DNA of 64,000 bases from Subtercola vilae (GCF_004923255.1 NZ_QYRT01000010.1:1-64000); one strand, 5' to 3'; positions 42,155 through 52,857 are shown, counted from the stretch's first letter. Notes: a model not told the origin generated them from the sequence alone. A program made the numbers and translations.

Positions 42155-43636
42155 TCACCCCGTGAACAGATTCCACAGGACGGCCGCATAGTCGTCCCAC
42201 GTCACGAAGCTGTTCGCGGCGATCGCGGCGCGTTCGGCGTCGGCGAAAGCGTGGTCGGTGAGAAATCGTTCCAGGGCGGATTCGAGTGCGTCATCGGAAT
42301 GCGGATCGATTGTGGTTACACCCGCGTACCGGTCGGCGATCTCTTGCATGCTGCCCACATTCGACGCGATCACGGGCGTGCCGGCTCTCAGAGACTCGAC
42401 GATCGGCAGACCGAATCCTTCGTGAAACGATGTGAAGACAGAGACGTCTGCGAGGCGGTAGCTCGACGAGAGCAGAGCGTCGGTTGCGGCTTTGACCACC
42501 GTCAGCGGGTACCCGTCGTCACGCATGCTGCGGGTAAGGTTCTCAAATGCCGCGCTGTTCCAACCGGCGCCACCGATGAAGACGAGCTGAAACTTCAGGC
42601 CGCGTCGCCAGAGCGAGCGAGCGGCTTGCAGAACCGACAGGTGATTCTTTCGGGGCTCGTGCGAGCCCACGACCAGAACCATCGGCGTCGCGTCGATCTT
42701 CAGAAGCGCCCGGGTCTGTGTGATGTCATCGTCGGTTGGAAGCAACGAATCTCCGCTCAGGAACACGGCCTGCACTTCGGGGCCCGTTCTGCCAGATGCC
42801 GCGAGGGCGTTCTTCCAGGCGCGGAACTCAACGGCTGTCGATTCGGAGATCGTCAGCACGCGCTCGGAGTATGCCACGGCATCGAGGTAGAGCGGAAAAT
42901 GGCTAGCGATTCCCTCAGATGCTGTCTCCCCGCTGGTCACGGGTACTTGGTCGTAGCCGATGTAGGCCGTTCGAGTACCGGAGAATCGCGCCAGGGCCAA
43001 CAACCGTAACGCCCGCCCACCTTCGGCCGAGAGCTCGGGCACGATGAGCAGCCCGCCGTTCGGAATGACGATGGGTGCTGGTTGCCGGTCGTTGTGTACG
43101 GGCACCAGCTTCGCAGATTCGCTGTCGTCACCGTCTTCGCGAACGGCCGGGTGAATGCGTGCTGTCTCTTCGGGAGTCAGCCGCCGCAGTGAACTGCGGT
43201 TCTCTGTCCAGGCCAGCAGCGTGATCTCATGGTGGCCGACCCAGCGACCCACCGTTTCTCGCACCACACGCTGAATGCCCGAGATCTTGTCGGTTCCACT
43301 GGTGTCGTGCACGTCGACGAGAATCGCATCAGTCACGATCTCGACCGTCGCGCTGTAGCCGAAGATGGTGGAGTCAGCGCGGGGCCGAAGGTCGCGCAGG
43401 GCCGCGGCGGCACCGCTCAGCTTCACATGCCTCCGGAATGTGACAACGTCGTTCTCGAATGGCAGTTCTGCTCGCAGTGTCGCCCAGGTCAGCCAGATGT
43501 TCGACCAGGTGGGATTCGTGTCGAGCGCCGATGCCAGTTCGGCCGTGAGTTCGGCGTGAGTGCTGCCGTGAGGCACCCCGCCGAACTGGGTGATCAGTGT
43601 GGCGAGGTTCTTCTTCCAGTCGTCGTCGAGACTCAT
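42155..43636 (-). CDS. GT4 glycosyltransferase with N-terminal helical module (paralogue 1 of 5)
   Basis: A 493-residue protein. The N-terminal helical module is at about 1-100, with NIWLTWATLRAELP at 46-59. A DVHDTSGTDKISGIQRVVRE motif at about 109-128 opens the GT-B N-lobe. The C-lobe has VLVVGSHEPRKNHLSVL and the E-x7-E of EGFGLPIVESLRAGTPV. It probably adds one of several sugars in the repeat unit at the cytoplasmic face. It is the last gene of the seven-gene minus-strand operon and overlaps the upstream gene by four bases. It is homologous to the products of 43633-45357, 50938-52797, 55682-57232 and 57229-58698. Confidence 0.9.
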   Translation of the reverse strand: MSLDDDWKKNLATLITQFGGVPHGSTHAELTAELASALDTNPTWSNIWLTWATLRAELPFENDVVTFRRHVKLSGAAAALRDLRPRADSTIFGYSATVEIVTDAILVDVHDTSGTDKISGIQRVVRETVGRWVGHHEITLLAWTENRSSLRRLTPEETARIHPAVREDGDDSESAKLVPVHNDRQPAPIVIPNGGLLIVPELSAEGGRALRLLALARFSGTRTAYIGYDQVPVTSGETASEGIASHFPLYLDAVAYSERVLTISESTAVEFRAWKNALAASGRTGPEVQAVFLSGDSLLPTDDDITQTRALLKIDATPMVLVVGSHEPRKNHLSVLQAARSLWRRGLKFQLVFIGGAGWNSAAFENLTRSMRDDGYPLTVVKAATDALLSSSYRLADVSVFTSFHEGFGLPIVESLRAGTPVIASNVGSMQEIADRYAGVTTIDPHSDDALESALERFLTDHAFADAERAAIAANSFVTWDDYAAVLWNLFTG

Positions 43637-45357
43637 CGCGAACCTTTCGTGCTCTGGCGCACAGCGGCCAGAATGTGCTGGGCGTAGTCGTTCCAGGTCG
43701 TGTCGTGTCGGGCATCGATCTCGCGCTCAAGCCGCGTCAGCACTTCGTCGTCGAGCAGCTGGCGCATGGCATCGACGATCGAGTCGTCGTCGCGAGGGTC
43801 GATGGCGAGGCATCCACCGCCCTCAATGATCTCGAGAACGCTGCCGTAGCCCGTAGCGGCGACGGGGGTGCCAACGGCCAGCGACTCAGCCACCGGAAGG
43901 CCGTAGCCCTCGTGGAACGACGCCAGCACACTGAACCGCGCCGAACGATAGGCCGACGCGAGCCCTGCCTCGTCGATATCGCGTCGGAGCTGGATGGGGC
44001 GGCCCTGTGAGCTGAGCGATGAGACTGCATCCGCGACCGCGGTGTAATGCAGATCGCCGTGGCCCCCGACGACCATCAACCGAAATTGGGCGCCTTCGCG
44101 CCAGAGAATCTCTGCCGCGTACACGACGGCGAGCTGGTTCTTTCGTTCTTCGTTGCTGCCGACGGTGAGCACGAGGGGAAGAGCGTGGCTCGTCTCGGCG
44201 ACGCCCTCCAACCCGGGAATGTGCTCAATGGGCAGCGGAACTGCCTCGATGCGGGGCCCCGGCAGCCCTTGCGGCAGCAGCGAGGCGCTGAACGAGCCGA
44301 ACTCTGCAGCAGCAGAATGTGAGATCGCCACAGCCGTGTCAAAGTGTTTCAGCATCGAGAGGTAGTTGACGAATCGCAGGCTCTCGAGGCGGTGTACGAG
44401 GCTGCCGCTGGTCGACGGAATCATGTCATAGACGATGGCGGTCGTGGTGTTGGAGGAGAACCGCGCGAGCGTGGCCAGCATCTCGGCCCCGCTACCGTTC
44501 GGTATCTCGGGTAGAAAGACGGTGGTCTTCCATGGAACAACCAGTGCAAGATCAGCATCGTCGAAGTCGCTCTTTTCGAGACGCTTTTCTTCGTTCCAGT
44601 CAATGACTCGAGTGTGTTCTTCGGGTTCAAGCCCGCGCAGCGCGACTCCGTCATCGGTGAGCGCAACGAGCCGCACGCTGTCGAGCGGCCAACGCTTCAG
44701 AGTCTCCCTCGTCACGCGCTGTACGCCTGAATTGAAACCCGAACGGGCCGAGAAATCGACGTATGCTACGGCGACGTCGGTGACGACCTCGATTTGCCTA
44801 TGCTGCGAATGGTGCCTCGCGGTCCAGACACCTGAATGTGCAAGGATACGCATTGCGGCGTCTCGATCGTCGGTGCCCCGCAGGTCGCGGGCCAGCCCCA
44901 ACAATTGAGCCTGGTCGGGAAAACAGCCGCTCACGGCGACGACAATCAACCAGAGCTCAGCGTTCGAGCGTGTTGAGCGCACTTGGTGGGTGACGAGCCC
45001 CAGCAACTGCTCCAGCGACAGAGTCGAGAGATCAAAACTGTGATCGGCAACGAGCAGGGGCACGATCTGCGCGAGGCGTTCCCGCAGCCGGTGCCGAGCG
45101 TCATGCAGCCGCGCCTCGCCGTGGGTCAACGGATTGCTCAGCCGCATTCTGCCGGCGCGGAGCGCGTTCAGGCGCTCGCGAGCTCGAAGGCGTCGAAGCG
45201 GCGCCGTCACGCGCCAACTGAGGCTGCTGCGCATTTCTTCTGCGGTCGGACCCCCGCTCGCCACGTCGCCCATTACATGGGAGAGCCAGCCATCGATTTC
45301 GATTCGAGACGGATGAGCGACGGCGAACGAGTTCAAGGCTTCTGGCACGGGATCCAT
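43633..45357 (-). CDS. GT4 glycosyltransferase with SWRVTAPLR segment and N-terminal module (paralogue 2 of 5)
   Basis: A 574-residue protein. Residues about 43-60 carry RSSLSWRVTAPLRRLR, a motif shared with the proteins at 55416-55685 and 60505-61461. The helical module follows, with AELWLIVVAVSGCFP near 130, then SGFNSGVQRVTRETLKRW near 205. The donor lobe has VLTVGSNEERKNQLAVVYAA and HEGYGLPVAESLAVGTPV. Compared with paralogue 4 it looks like a fusion of the small protein at 55416 with a GT. ATG 45357 is preferred because the long upstream extension is unconserved. It lies 16 bases downstream of the GT-C-like gene in the operon. Confidence 0.88.
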   Translation of the reverse strand: MDPVPEALNSFAVAHPSRIEIDGWLSHVMGDVASGGPTAEEMRSSLSWRVTAPLRRLRARERLNALRAGRMRLSNPLTHGEARLHDARHRLRERLAQIVPLLVADHSFDLSTLSLEQLLGLVTHQVRSTRSNAELWLIVVAVSGCFPDQAQLLGLARDLRGTDDRDAAMRILAHSGVWTARHHSQHRQIEVVTDVAVAYVDFSARSGFNSGVQRVTRETLKRWPLDSVRLVALTDDGVALRGLEPEEHTRVIDWNEEKRLEKSDFDDADLALVVPWKTTVFLPEIPNGSGAEMLATLARFSSNTTTAIVYDMIPSTSGSLVHRLESLRFVNYLSMLKHFDTAVAISHSAAAEFGSFSASLLPQGLPGPRIEAVPLPIEHIPGLEGVAETSHALPLVLTVGSNEERKNQLAVVYAAEILWREGAQFRLMVVGGHGDLHYTAVADAVSSLSSQGRPIQLRRDIDEAGLASAYRSARFSVLASFHEGYGLPVAESLAVGTPVAATGYGSVLEIIEGGGCLAIDPRDDDSIVDAMRQLLDDEVLTRLEREIDARHDTTWNDYAQHILAAVRQSTKGSR

Positions 45358-45373
45358 GCTAGCGCGGACGATT

Positions 45374-46864
45374 TCAATACAGCGCCCACAGAGAGGCGTA
45401 CGGGTCGAACGGAGCTGCGAACGAATAAATGGCGAACCCGTCAACTTCTGTACGTTCGAAAGCTCCTACCGCTTTGGTACCCGACTTCAGCGCGGCGTCG
45501 TTCTCGTTTCCCGCCTGCACGACGACGACCCGGGGGTCGAGGGCTGCCGCCGCAGTTTCATAGGGCGCATAGCGACGAGGTTCGGAGAGCGACGCAGCGG
45601 TGACGTGCTCGTGGGTTTCGGCCGCGAGGGAATAGGCAATCCAGTAATCGCCGTACACCGCGGTGACTCCGCGGGAGGTGAGGTAGTTGCCGAGGCCCGT
45701 GATGTCACCCACCCCGTAGCGACCGGCTGTCGTCCACGAGAGGGTCGGTTTGACGACAGCGATGTGCGTCAGCGTCAACCCCACGGCGAGTGCAACAACA
45801 ACGACCGGAACCCATCGCACTCTGACGGCAGCGTAGGCGAGCGAGAGGGTGAGGGCCGGCAGCAGATAGACGCTGTAACGGGTGTCGTTCGCCGAGAGAA
45901 CGACTCCCGAACCCACCACGATGACGAGGGAGGCCAGAGCGGTTCCCAGGAACAGCGCCGCCGCCCCGGGGTTTCTGTGGCGCACGGCGAGAACACCGAG
46001 CAGTACCAGAAGCGCCGCACACGCCAGAGCGATCAGAATGCTCGGGATGCCCCCGGCCGCGCCGAACGTGCTTGCCAACGTGCTCGTGAACAGCGTGACG
46101 AAGCCGCGCGGGCTGAAGTGTGAGGCACCCTTCGGGCTGAGCGCCCCGAGACTGACGCTGAAGGCGATGAGCCAGGGGAGGGCCCCCACCGTGGCGGCGA
46201 GGGCAGCGGCGACGATCCGCTTCCAGAGCCCCGGGGCGCGCCGCTGGCGCAGCACGAGAATGACGATGGCGGGAAGTGCGAGTGCTGCTGCCATGGGGGA
46301 CTGCCAGAAGGCAAGGCCGGCCAGCAGGCCGACGGTTGCCCACTGCAGAACGGGGTGACGCGCATCCGTTCGCAACGAGACGATGATGACGCCGAGCCCC
46401 AGCAGGAGGCTGGGGCCGTAGAAGCCCGGCTCACTGATAGAGACCTTCAGCGTGTAGTACCCCGAGAACCAGAAGACGATACCGGCGACGGTACCGACGC
46501 GCGTGTCGAAGAGCAGGGTACCGAGCTGCCGCACGAGCACGGCCACCCCGGCGAAGATCAGCGTCGCCACCACCGAGAGCACCTCGATGTGTGCGCCGAA
46601 CACCAGCATGGCGGCGCCGGCGACGAACTCGAGCAGGGTACCGCCGTAGGTCTGGCCCCAGAAGAACCAGGCAATGTCGCCTTCGCTGATGTGCTTCGCC
46701 ACGAGGTAGACGATGGCGTTGTCGGAATCGACGGTGAACGCGGGGGTGAAGAGCAGCGCGATGCGCAGTGCCACTCCCGCGGACAACAGTACCCAGAATG
46801 CGACAGCCCACGCGCGCCCGTCGGTGTGGCTTCGTTTTGTGGGTACCCGCTGGGCCGTCGTCAT
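45374..46864 (-). CDS. Integral membrane glycosyltransferase of GT-C / GT39-83-like type
   Basis: A 496-residue protein with about eleven transmembrane helices. The first extracytoplasmic loop (LFTPAFTVDSDNAIVYLVA) contains DSD, the acidic pair typical of ArnT/PMT-like GT-C enzymes, and WFFWGQTYGGTLLE follows. It probably transfers a sugar from a polyprenyl-phosphate donor to glycan outside the membrane. The start overlaps the GT2 stop by four bases (ATGA). It sits in the middle of the seven-gene minus-strand operon. Confidence 0.82.
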   Translation of the reverse strand: MTTAQRVPTKRSHTDGRAWAVAFWVLLSAGVALRIALLFTPAFTVDSDNAIVYLVAKHISEGDIAWFFWGQTYGGTLLEFVAGAAMLVFGAHIEVLSVVATLIFAGVAVLVRQLGTLLFDTRVGTVAGIVFWFSGYYTLKVSISEPGFYGPSLLLGLGVIIVSLRTDARHPVLQWATVGLLAGLAFWQSPMAAALALPAIVILVLRQRRAPGLWKRIVAAALAATVGALPWLIAFSVSLGALSPKGASHFSPRGFVTLFTSTLASTFGAAGGIPSILIALACAALLVLLGVLAVRHRNPGAAALFLGTALASLVIVVGSGVVLSANDTRYSVYLLPALTLSLAYAAVRVRWVPVVVVALAVGLTLTHIAVVKPTLSWTTAGRYGVGDITGLGNYLTSRGVTAVYGDYWIAYSLAAETHEHVTAASLSEPRRYAPYETAAAALDPRVVVVQAGNENDAALKSGTKAVGAFERTEVDGFAIYSFAAPFDPYASLWALY

Positions 46865-47724
46865 GCTCGGCGGGCTCCCACGATCGATCGGAGCCCCAGC
46901 CCCACCCGAAGCGCCACCCGAACGGGCAGGTAGTACCACTCGTGGTACCGCTTCGCGAGGTACAGGTACGCGCTGTGGTGGTGCGCCTTCAGCATGGCTG
47001 CCGAGTGGCTGCGTGTGCTGGTGCCCCCGGCATGCATCACGGTGGCGGTGGGTACGTAGAGCACCGAGTAGCCGGCCAACCCGAGGCGCTCGGCGAGGTC
47101 GACGTCTTCGAAGTACATGAAGAAGCGGTGGTCGAAGCCGTCGACGGCGTCGAAGGCAGCACGACGCACGAGCATGCACGAGCCGGAGAGCCAGCCCGCG
47201 GCGACGGGGTCGGTGCCGGTCGTGGCCGACTTGTCGGCACGCAGGTACCGTTTCGACCACGGGTTCGCCGGCCAGACGCGGTGCAACACAGCGTGACCAG
47301 CCCCCGAGGTGAGAGAGGGCAGGTCACGGGCAGACGGGTAGATGGTGCCGTCGTCGTTCGTCACGCGGGGGCCGACCACCCCGATGCGTTCGTCACCCGT
47401 GGCGACCCGCATCAGTTCGTCGATGCTGCCGGGCTCGAACTGCACGTCGGGGTTGGTGACCAGAATCCACTCGACCTCCGGGCCGAGGGTGGCTGCCGCG
47501 AAGTTCACGGCGCCGCCGTAGCCGAGGTTCGCGCCGGGCGTCAGCACGGTGGCGCCGGTGCCCTCGAGTGCGCTGAGTGGGTCTGACGCGGCGTTGTTCA
47601 CGACGCAGAGCTCGAGGCCCGACCGGGCGGTCGACGCTGCCGCTGCCGGCACCGAGGCCAGGCAGCTGAGAACGTCGTCTTCAGAGAAATAGCTCACGGT
47701 CACGAGGGCCACGGTGCCGGTCAT
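46861..47724 (-). CDS. GT2 glycosyltransferase, rhamnosyltransferase-like (WbbL type)
   Basis: A 287-residue GT-A enzyme. LVTVSYFSEDDVLSCLAS starts the fold. NNAASDPLSALEG, ANLGYGGAVNFAA and TNPDVQFEPGSID are diagnostic of the WbbL/RfbF dTDP-rhamnose-type branch, and GWLSGSCMLVRRAAFDAVDG and FFMYFEDVDLAERL complete it. The donor is likely a deoxyhexose; since GDP-mannose dehydratases are in the same operon, a GDP-6-deoxyhexose is also possible. It overlaps genes on both sides by four bases. Confidence 0.87.
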   Translation of the reverse strand: MTGTVALVTVSYFSEDDVLSCLASVPAAAASTARSGLELCVVNNAASDPLSALEGTGATVLTPGANLGYGGAVNFAAATLGPEVEWILVTNPDVQFEPGSIDELMRVATGDERIGVVGPRVTNDDGTIYPSARDLPSLTSGAGHAVLHRVWPANPWSKRYLRADKSATTGTDPVAAGWLSGSCMLVRRAAFDAVDGFDHRFFMYFEDVDLAERLGLAGYSVLYVPTATVMHAGGTSTRSHSAAMLKAHHHSAYLYLAKRYHEWYYLPVRVALRVGLGLRSIVGARRA

Positions 47725-48911
47725 CGGGGGCCTTTCTTCTCGGTCGTCAGCTGTGTCGATGGATGCCCGGCGGCGCGATACGCCACTGCATGCCGGTCAG
47801 CGCAGGCCTGCCATGTGAAGCCCTCGGCACGCGCCGCGCCAGCACGGGCCAGCCGGCGCCTCTCGGCAGGATCATCCAGAAGCGCCGCCAGCGCACGCCC
47901 GATGCTACCCGGGTCGACATCGCAGTAGCTGACCGCGTCGCCGCCCACCTCAGGCAGCGAGAGCCGCCGGGTGGTGAGAACGCACGAGCCGCTCGCCATG
48001 GCCTCGAGCACGGGAAGGCCGAAGCCCTCGCCGAGGCTCGGGTAGGCCGTGAGCAGCGACCCGCCGAGCAGCGAGCGCAGGTCATCGAGCGGCAGGTAGC
48101 CGAGGGTGCGCACGTCGAAGCCGCTCGCCACGGCTGCGGCCACGGTGTCGGCGACAGACGAATCCCAGCCGGGGCCGCCGGCGAGCAGCAGCGCCGGGCG
48201 GTCTGCGGGGGCGTGTGCCGAGACGGCCTCGACGTAGCCGCGCACGAGGGCAGACACATTCTTGCGCGGTTCGAGAGTGCCGAGAAATGCGATCCACGAG
48301 ACCGGCTGAGGGTCGAGTGTCTTCTGGAACGCCGCGATGTCGTCGGCGGTGGGCAAGTGAAACACGTTCTGGTCGTACCCGAGCGGCGCGGCGAACACGC
48401 GTGCTGATCTCGCCCGGGTGATGCGGGTGAACTCGTTCGCGGTGGCGACGCTCGGTGTCACAACGGTGACGTGCGCGAGCGCTGCAGCGCGGATCCAGCC
48501 GCGAAAGAACAGCCGCTTGACCCTGCCGTGCACCGCGGGGTCGGTGAAGAAGGTGAGGTCGTGCACGGTGACCACGCGTGCGGCCCTCGTGAAAACGGGA
48601 AACGTGTAGTGGGGCGAGTGGATGACCGCTGCCCCCGCTGCTCTGGCCAGCCGAACCAGCCCGGTCTGTTCCCACACGAACCGCAGCGCGGTGCGCTCCG
48701 CCCACGCGGGCGCCGTCACGACGCTTCCGACGCCCGAGGCCTCGAAGTACGTCCGGTCGCGCTGCTGGCACACCACCACAACGTCGATGCCGTCGCGGGC
48801 GAGCAGTGGAATGACGCTGTCGACGTACCGGCCCACCCCGCCGCGGTTGGCGGGAATCGCGGTCGCATCGACCAGCACACGCAGAGCGGGCGCGGGCTCT
48901 CTGCCGCTCAC
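47721..48911 (-). CDS. GT4-family glycosyltransferase (mannosyltransferase-like)
   Basis: A 396-residue GT-B enzyme. LVDATAIPANRGGVGRYVDS is the N-terminal loop and HSPHYTFPVFTRAARVVTVHD follows. The donor lobe has WIAFLGTLEPRKNVSALVRGY and the E-x7-E motif GEGFGLPVLEAMASGSCVL. It is close to mannosyltransferases that use GDP-mannose and belongs to a different branch from the five paralogues with N-terminal modules. GTG 48911 overlaps the stop of the upstream dehydratase-like gene (GTGA). Confidence 0.89.
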   Translation of the reverse strand: MSGREPAPALRVLVDATAIPANRGGVGRYVDSVIPLLARDGIDVVVVCQQRDRTYFEASGVGSVVTAPAWAERTALRFVWEQTGLVRLARAAGAAVIHSPHYTFPVFTRAARVVTVHDLTFFTDPAVHGRVKRLFFRGWIRAAALAHVTVVTPSVATANEFTRITRARSARVFAAPLGYDQNVFHLPTADDIAAFQKTLDPQPVSWIAFLGTLEPRKNVSALVRGYVEAVSAHAPADRPALLLAGGPGWDSSVADTVAAAVASGFDVRTLGYLPLDDLRSLLGGSLLTAYPSLGEGFGLPVLEAMASGSCVLTTRRLSLPEVGGDAVSYCDVDPGSIGRALAALLDDPAERRRLARAGAARAEGFTWQACADRHAVAYRAAGHPSTQLTTEKKGPR

Positions 48912-49873
48912 TCGTCGAGCAGCGCGAGATCGTTGTCGACCATGCGCGCGACGAGTTCGTCGAAGCTCACCGTCGGCTGCCAGCCGAGTTCGGTGCGCGC
49001 CTTCGAGGCATCGCCCAACTGTTCCGCCGGGTCGACCGGGCGAACGAATTCGGGGTTCACCACGACGAGGTCGGCCCAGGAGTCGATACCGGCCCGGGTG
49101 AACGCGGCGTCGAGAAAATCGCCGATGGTGTGCGAGACGCCGGTGGCCACGATGAAGTCGCCGGCTGTCTCGGCGCCGGCAGCCCGGCGCATCGCGTCGA
49201 CGTAGTCGGGTGCCCAGCCCCAGTCGCGGCGGGCGTCGAGGTTGCCGAGTTCGAGCCGGTCTTGCAGCCCGCGGCTGATGCGGGCCACCCCGGCCGTGAT
49301 CTTGCGTGTCACGAAGGCCTCGGGGCGGCGCGGTGACTCGTGGTTGTACAGAATACAGTTCGACGCGTGCAGCCCCCGGCCACGGAACACGCCCACCGAC
49401 AGGTGCGCGTACGCCTTCGACGCGCCGTAGGGCGACGACGGCCTGATGGCGGTGGTCTCGGTCTGCGGGGTGACCTCGGCCTGGCCGAAGATCTCGGCGC
49501 TCGACGCGTGCACGAGGCGCACGGGATGCCCGGCCTCCTGCAGCGCGTACGCACTGCCGAGCAGCCGCACCACCACCTGGCCGTTCACAGCCCCTGTGAG
49601 CACGGGATTCTGCCACGACGCGAAAACACTGCTGACGGCCGCCAGGCTGTACAGCTCGTCGGGGCGAACGGCCGCCACAAGGCTCTCGAGGGCATCCGGT
49701 GCCTGCAGATCGACCTCGTGAAGCGTGAGGCCCGGGCGCTCGCCGAGAGCCCGCAGGTTCTCTTCGGTACTGTTTCGCACGACCCCGTGCACCTCGTAGC
49801 CGTCGGCGAGCAGGGCCTCAGCGAGGTACGACCCGTCTTGGCCTGAGATGCCGGTGATCAGTGCAACGGGCAC
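48908..49873 (-). CDS. GDP-mannose 4,6-dehydratase paralogue (SDR family)
   Basis: A 321-residue extended SDR. TGISGQDGSYLAEAL carries the NADP loop, HASSAEIFG the Ser/Glu pair, SSPYGASKAYAHL the Tyr-x3-Lys, and LYNHESPRRPEAFVTRK followed by NLDARRDWGWAPDYVDAM the GDP-mannose specificity elements. All are GMD hallmarks, not those of a 4-keto-reductase. The gene follows gmd by four bases. It may be a second dehydratase with a different regulator or substrate, or a paralogue recruited as epimerase or reductase. Sequence alone does not decide. Confidence 0.85.
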   Translation of the reverse strand: MPVALITGISGQDGSYLAEALLADGYEVHGVVRNSTEENLRALGERPGLTLHEVDLQAPDALESLVAAVRPDELYSLAAVSSVFASWQNPVLTGAVNGQVVVRLLGSAYALQEAGHPVRLVHASSAEIFGQAEVTPQTETTAIRPSSPYGASKAYAHLSVGVFRGRGLHASNCILYNHESPRRPEAFVTRKITAGVARISRGLQDRLELGNLDARRDWGWAPDYVDAMRRAAGAETAGDFIVATGVSHTIGDFLDAAFTRAGIDSWADLVVVNPEFVRPVDPAEQLGDASKARTELGWQPTVSFDELVARMVDNDLALLDE

Positions 49874-49877
49874 GGGT

Positions 49878-50864
<987 letters not shown>

Positions 50865-50925
50865 GATTCCTCGTTGTCTGTGTCAGGGGCTTCTGCGATA
50901 GCCCATGCTACTGGGCCCGATCAAC

Positions 50926-50931
50926 TAGTAT
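50926..50931 (+). promoter_or_regulatory. Putative -10 element for the plus-strand export operon
   Basis: TAGTAT is followed by six bases and then GTG 50938, the proposed start of the GT4 gene. No SD sequence precedes that start. This suits leaderless transcription. Confidence 0.4.
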
Positions 50932-50937
50932 TCCATG

Positions 50938-52797
50938 GTGGATGCCCCGACCGAGTCTGACGTGCCTGAAGGCGACCGTCTACTTCCGCTGAGGGGCACT
51001 GTCGTGAAGGGGTCGGCGGGTGCCGCTTCGGTCGCTGCCCTGGCCGGGCGGCTGCGCCAGATCGCGACCGTCATCCTGCCGGCAACCGTGCACTCCCACT
51101 CTGACGCGGGTGAGCTTGCCGCCGCGCTGGCCCGGCAGCTCCGCTCGTCGCTCGACGAAGCCGACATCTGGCTCGCCATCGTGGGTTTCAGTACCGTCTT
51201 CCCCACCATCGACGAGGTGCGGGCGGTTCGCCGGGCCCTCGCGCTGGCCGCTGAGGGTGTCGAGCTCGCGGCCCTGTTCGACGCGCTCGAGCCCGTCGTC
51301 GAACGCGCGGCGACACCGGATGCCCCGCTCGAGCTGCTCACAGGAGCCACCGTCGTCGACGCCAACTTCAGCGGGCGCTTCGACCACAACACCGGCGTGC
51401 AGCGCGTGCTCCGCGAAACGGTCTCGCGCTGGAACCCCGTTCATCCTCTCGCCCTGGTCTGCTGGAATGACAGCGGCACGGCGCTTCGGCGCCTCACCGG
51501 CCGCGAGGTCACCCGGGTCACCGACTGGGCCGCGCATCATTCGCTGAGCCTCGCCGAGCGCCAGGAGCGCGAGCCGCACGACCCGGCCCGCGACACGATC
51601 GTGGTGCCGGTTCGCTCGGTCATCGTCGAGATCGAGGTGGCGCAGCCCGAGACGGCCGCGGCGCTCGCGGCTCTCGCCGCGGTCAGCGGTAATCGCATGG
51701 GTCTCGTCGGTCACGACATGATTCCCTTCGTCAGCGCTCAGGGCCAGGCGAGTGAGGAGATCGAGCGGTTCGCGCGTTTTCTCACGGTGGTGAAGTACGC
51801 GCACCGGGTCTCGGGCGTGAGCGCGTCGGCCGCGGCCGAGTTCGAGGGCTTCGTGCACGCCGTTCGCGCCCAGGGGCTGCCGGGTCCCGACGTCGTGGCG
51901 GTGCCGTTGGCCATGAACGCGCCGTCGGCTTCGGCCCGGTCAGCGTTGGGGGAGCCCAGCGAACGGGCGGCCGCCGATCAGCTGCCCCTCGTGCTCGTGG
52001 TCGGCAGCCTCGAGCCGCGCAAGAACCACGACGCCATTCTGTTCGCCGCTCGTCGACTGGCCTCCTCGGGCGCTCGATTCCGCCTGCGCTTCATCGGCGG
52101 CGGCGGTGCGGCCGCCATCAAGCGATTCGACGACGATGTTCGGCTCGCCCGGGCGGCCGGCCTCGACGTCGAGGTGCTGCGCGGGGCGAACGACACCGTT
52201 CTGCTCGACTCGTACCGGCAGGCCCGGTTCACGGCCTTTCCGTCGCTGCACGAGGGCTTCGGGCTGCCGGTCGCCGAGTCGCTGGCCCTCGGCACCCCCG
52301 TCATCACGTCGAACCACGGCAGCCTGGCTGAGATCGCCGAGGGGGGCGGATGCCTCACCATCGATGCTCGCGACGACCATGCGCTCGAACTCGCCATGGG
52401 CCGCCTGCTGAGCGACGACGAGTTCTACGAAACGCTGCGGGCCGAGGCCCTGGCCCGCACTTTCCGCACCTGGAACGACTACGCCGCCGACCTCTGGGCC
52501 GCCCTCGTGGAGCCGCTCGCCGCGTCGATCGCGGCCCGGGCATCCGGAGCCGCCACGGCCCACCCCGAGGCCACGGCCCGCCCCGCGGCCGACGCCGACC
52601 GGTTGCTCGCCGAATGGTGGCAGGCCGTCAGCGCCCGTGCTGCCGCAACCCGCGCTCGTGAGAACTCTCTCGTGTTCAAGGCCCGAAAGGTGGTGCCACT
52701 GGCACGGTTCTTCGTTGCTCGGTCTCGGGAGATGGGTGTTCCTGCCGCCTCGAAAGCCGCCTGGCGGGTTGTGCGACGCCGTCTCGTTCGAGGCTGA
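50938..52797 (+). CDS. GT4 glycosyltransferase with N-terminal module (paralogue 3 of 5)
   Basis: A 619-residue protein. The helical module contains DIWLAIVGFSTVFP near residue 75, and FDHNTGVQRVLRETVSRW is near 147. The donor lobe has VLVVGSLEPRKNHDAILFAA and HEGFGLPVAESLALGTPV. A C-terminal tail of about 90 residues (Ala-rich linker, then a basic amphipathic part) is unique to this copy and may bind the membrane. GTG 50938 is preferred to ATG 50935 because a -10-like TAGTAT ends exactly six bases before it and there is no SD. It is the first gene of the plus-strand operon that ends with the ABC exporter. Confidence 0.88.
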   Translation: MDAPTESDVPEGDRLLPLRGTVVKGSAGAASVAALAGRLRQIATVILPATVHSHSDAGELAAALARQLRSSLDEADIWLAIVGFSTVFPTIDEVRAVRRALALAAEGVELAALFDALEPVVERAATPDAPLELLTGATVVDANFSGRFDHNTGVQRVLRETVSRWNPVHPLALVCWNDSGTALRRLTGREVTRVTDWAAHHSLSLAERQEREPHDPARDTIVVPVRSVIVEIEVAQPETAAALAALAAVSGNRMGLVGHDMIPFVSAQGQASEEIERFARFLTVVKYAHRVSGVSASAAAEFEGFVHAVRAQGLPGPDVVAVPLAMNAPSASARSALGEPSERAAADQLPLVLVVGSLEPRKNHDAILFAARRLASSGARFRLRFIGGGGAAAIKRFDDDVRLARAAGLDVEVLRGANDTVLLDSYRQARFTAFPSLHEGFGLPVAESLALGTPVITSNHGSLAEIAEGGGCLTIDARDDHALELAMGRLLSDDEFYETLRAEALARTFRTWNDYAADLWAALVEPLAASIAARASGAATAHPEATARPAADADRLLAEWWQAVSARAAATRARENSLVFKARKVVPLARFFVARSREMGVPAASKAAWRVVRRRLVRG

Positions 52798-52843
52798 TTC
52801 GAAGGCAGCCCTTGCTACAGTGGGGCAACCTGCCGCCGACCCC

Positions 52844-52848
52844 AGGAG
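52844..52848 (+). promoter_or_regulatory. Shine-Dalgarno sequence before a non-standard start
   Basis: AGGAG lies nine bases before ATC 52858 in the frame of the DUF4012 gene. No ATG, GTG or TTG occurs in that frame between the upstream stop (52852-52854) and GTG 53035. Confidence 0.45.
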
Positions 52849-52857
52849 TGCTGAGCC

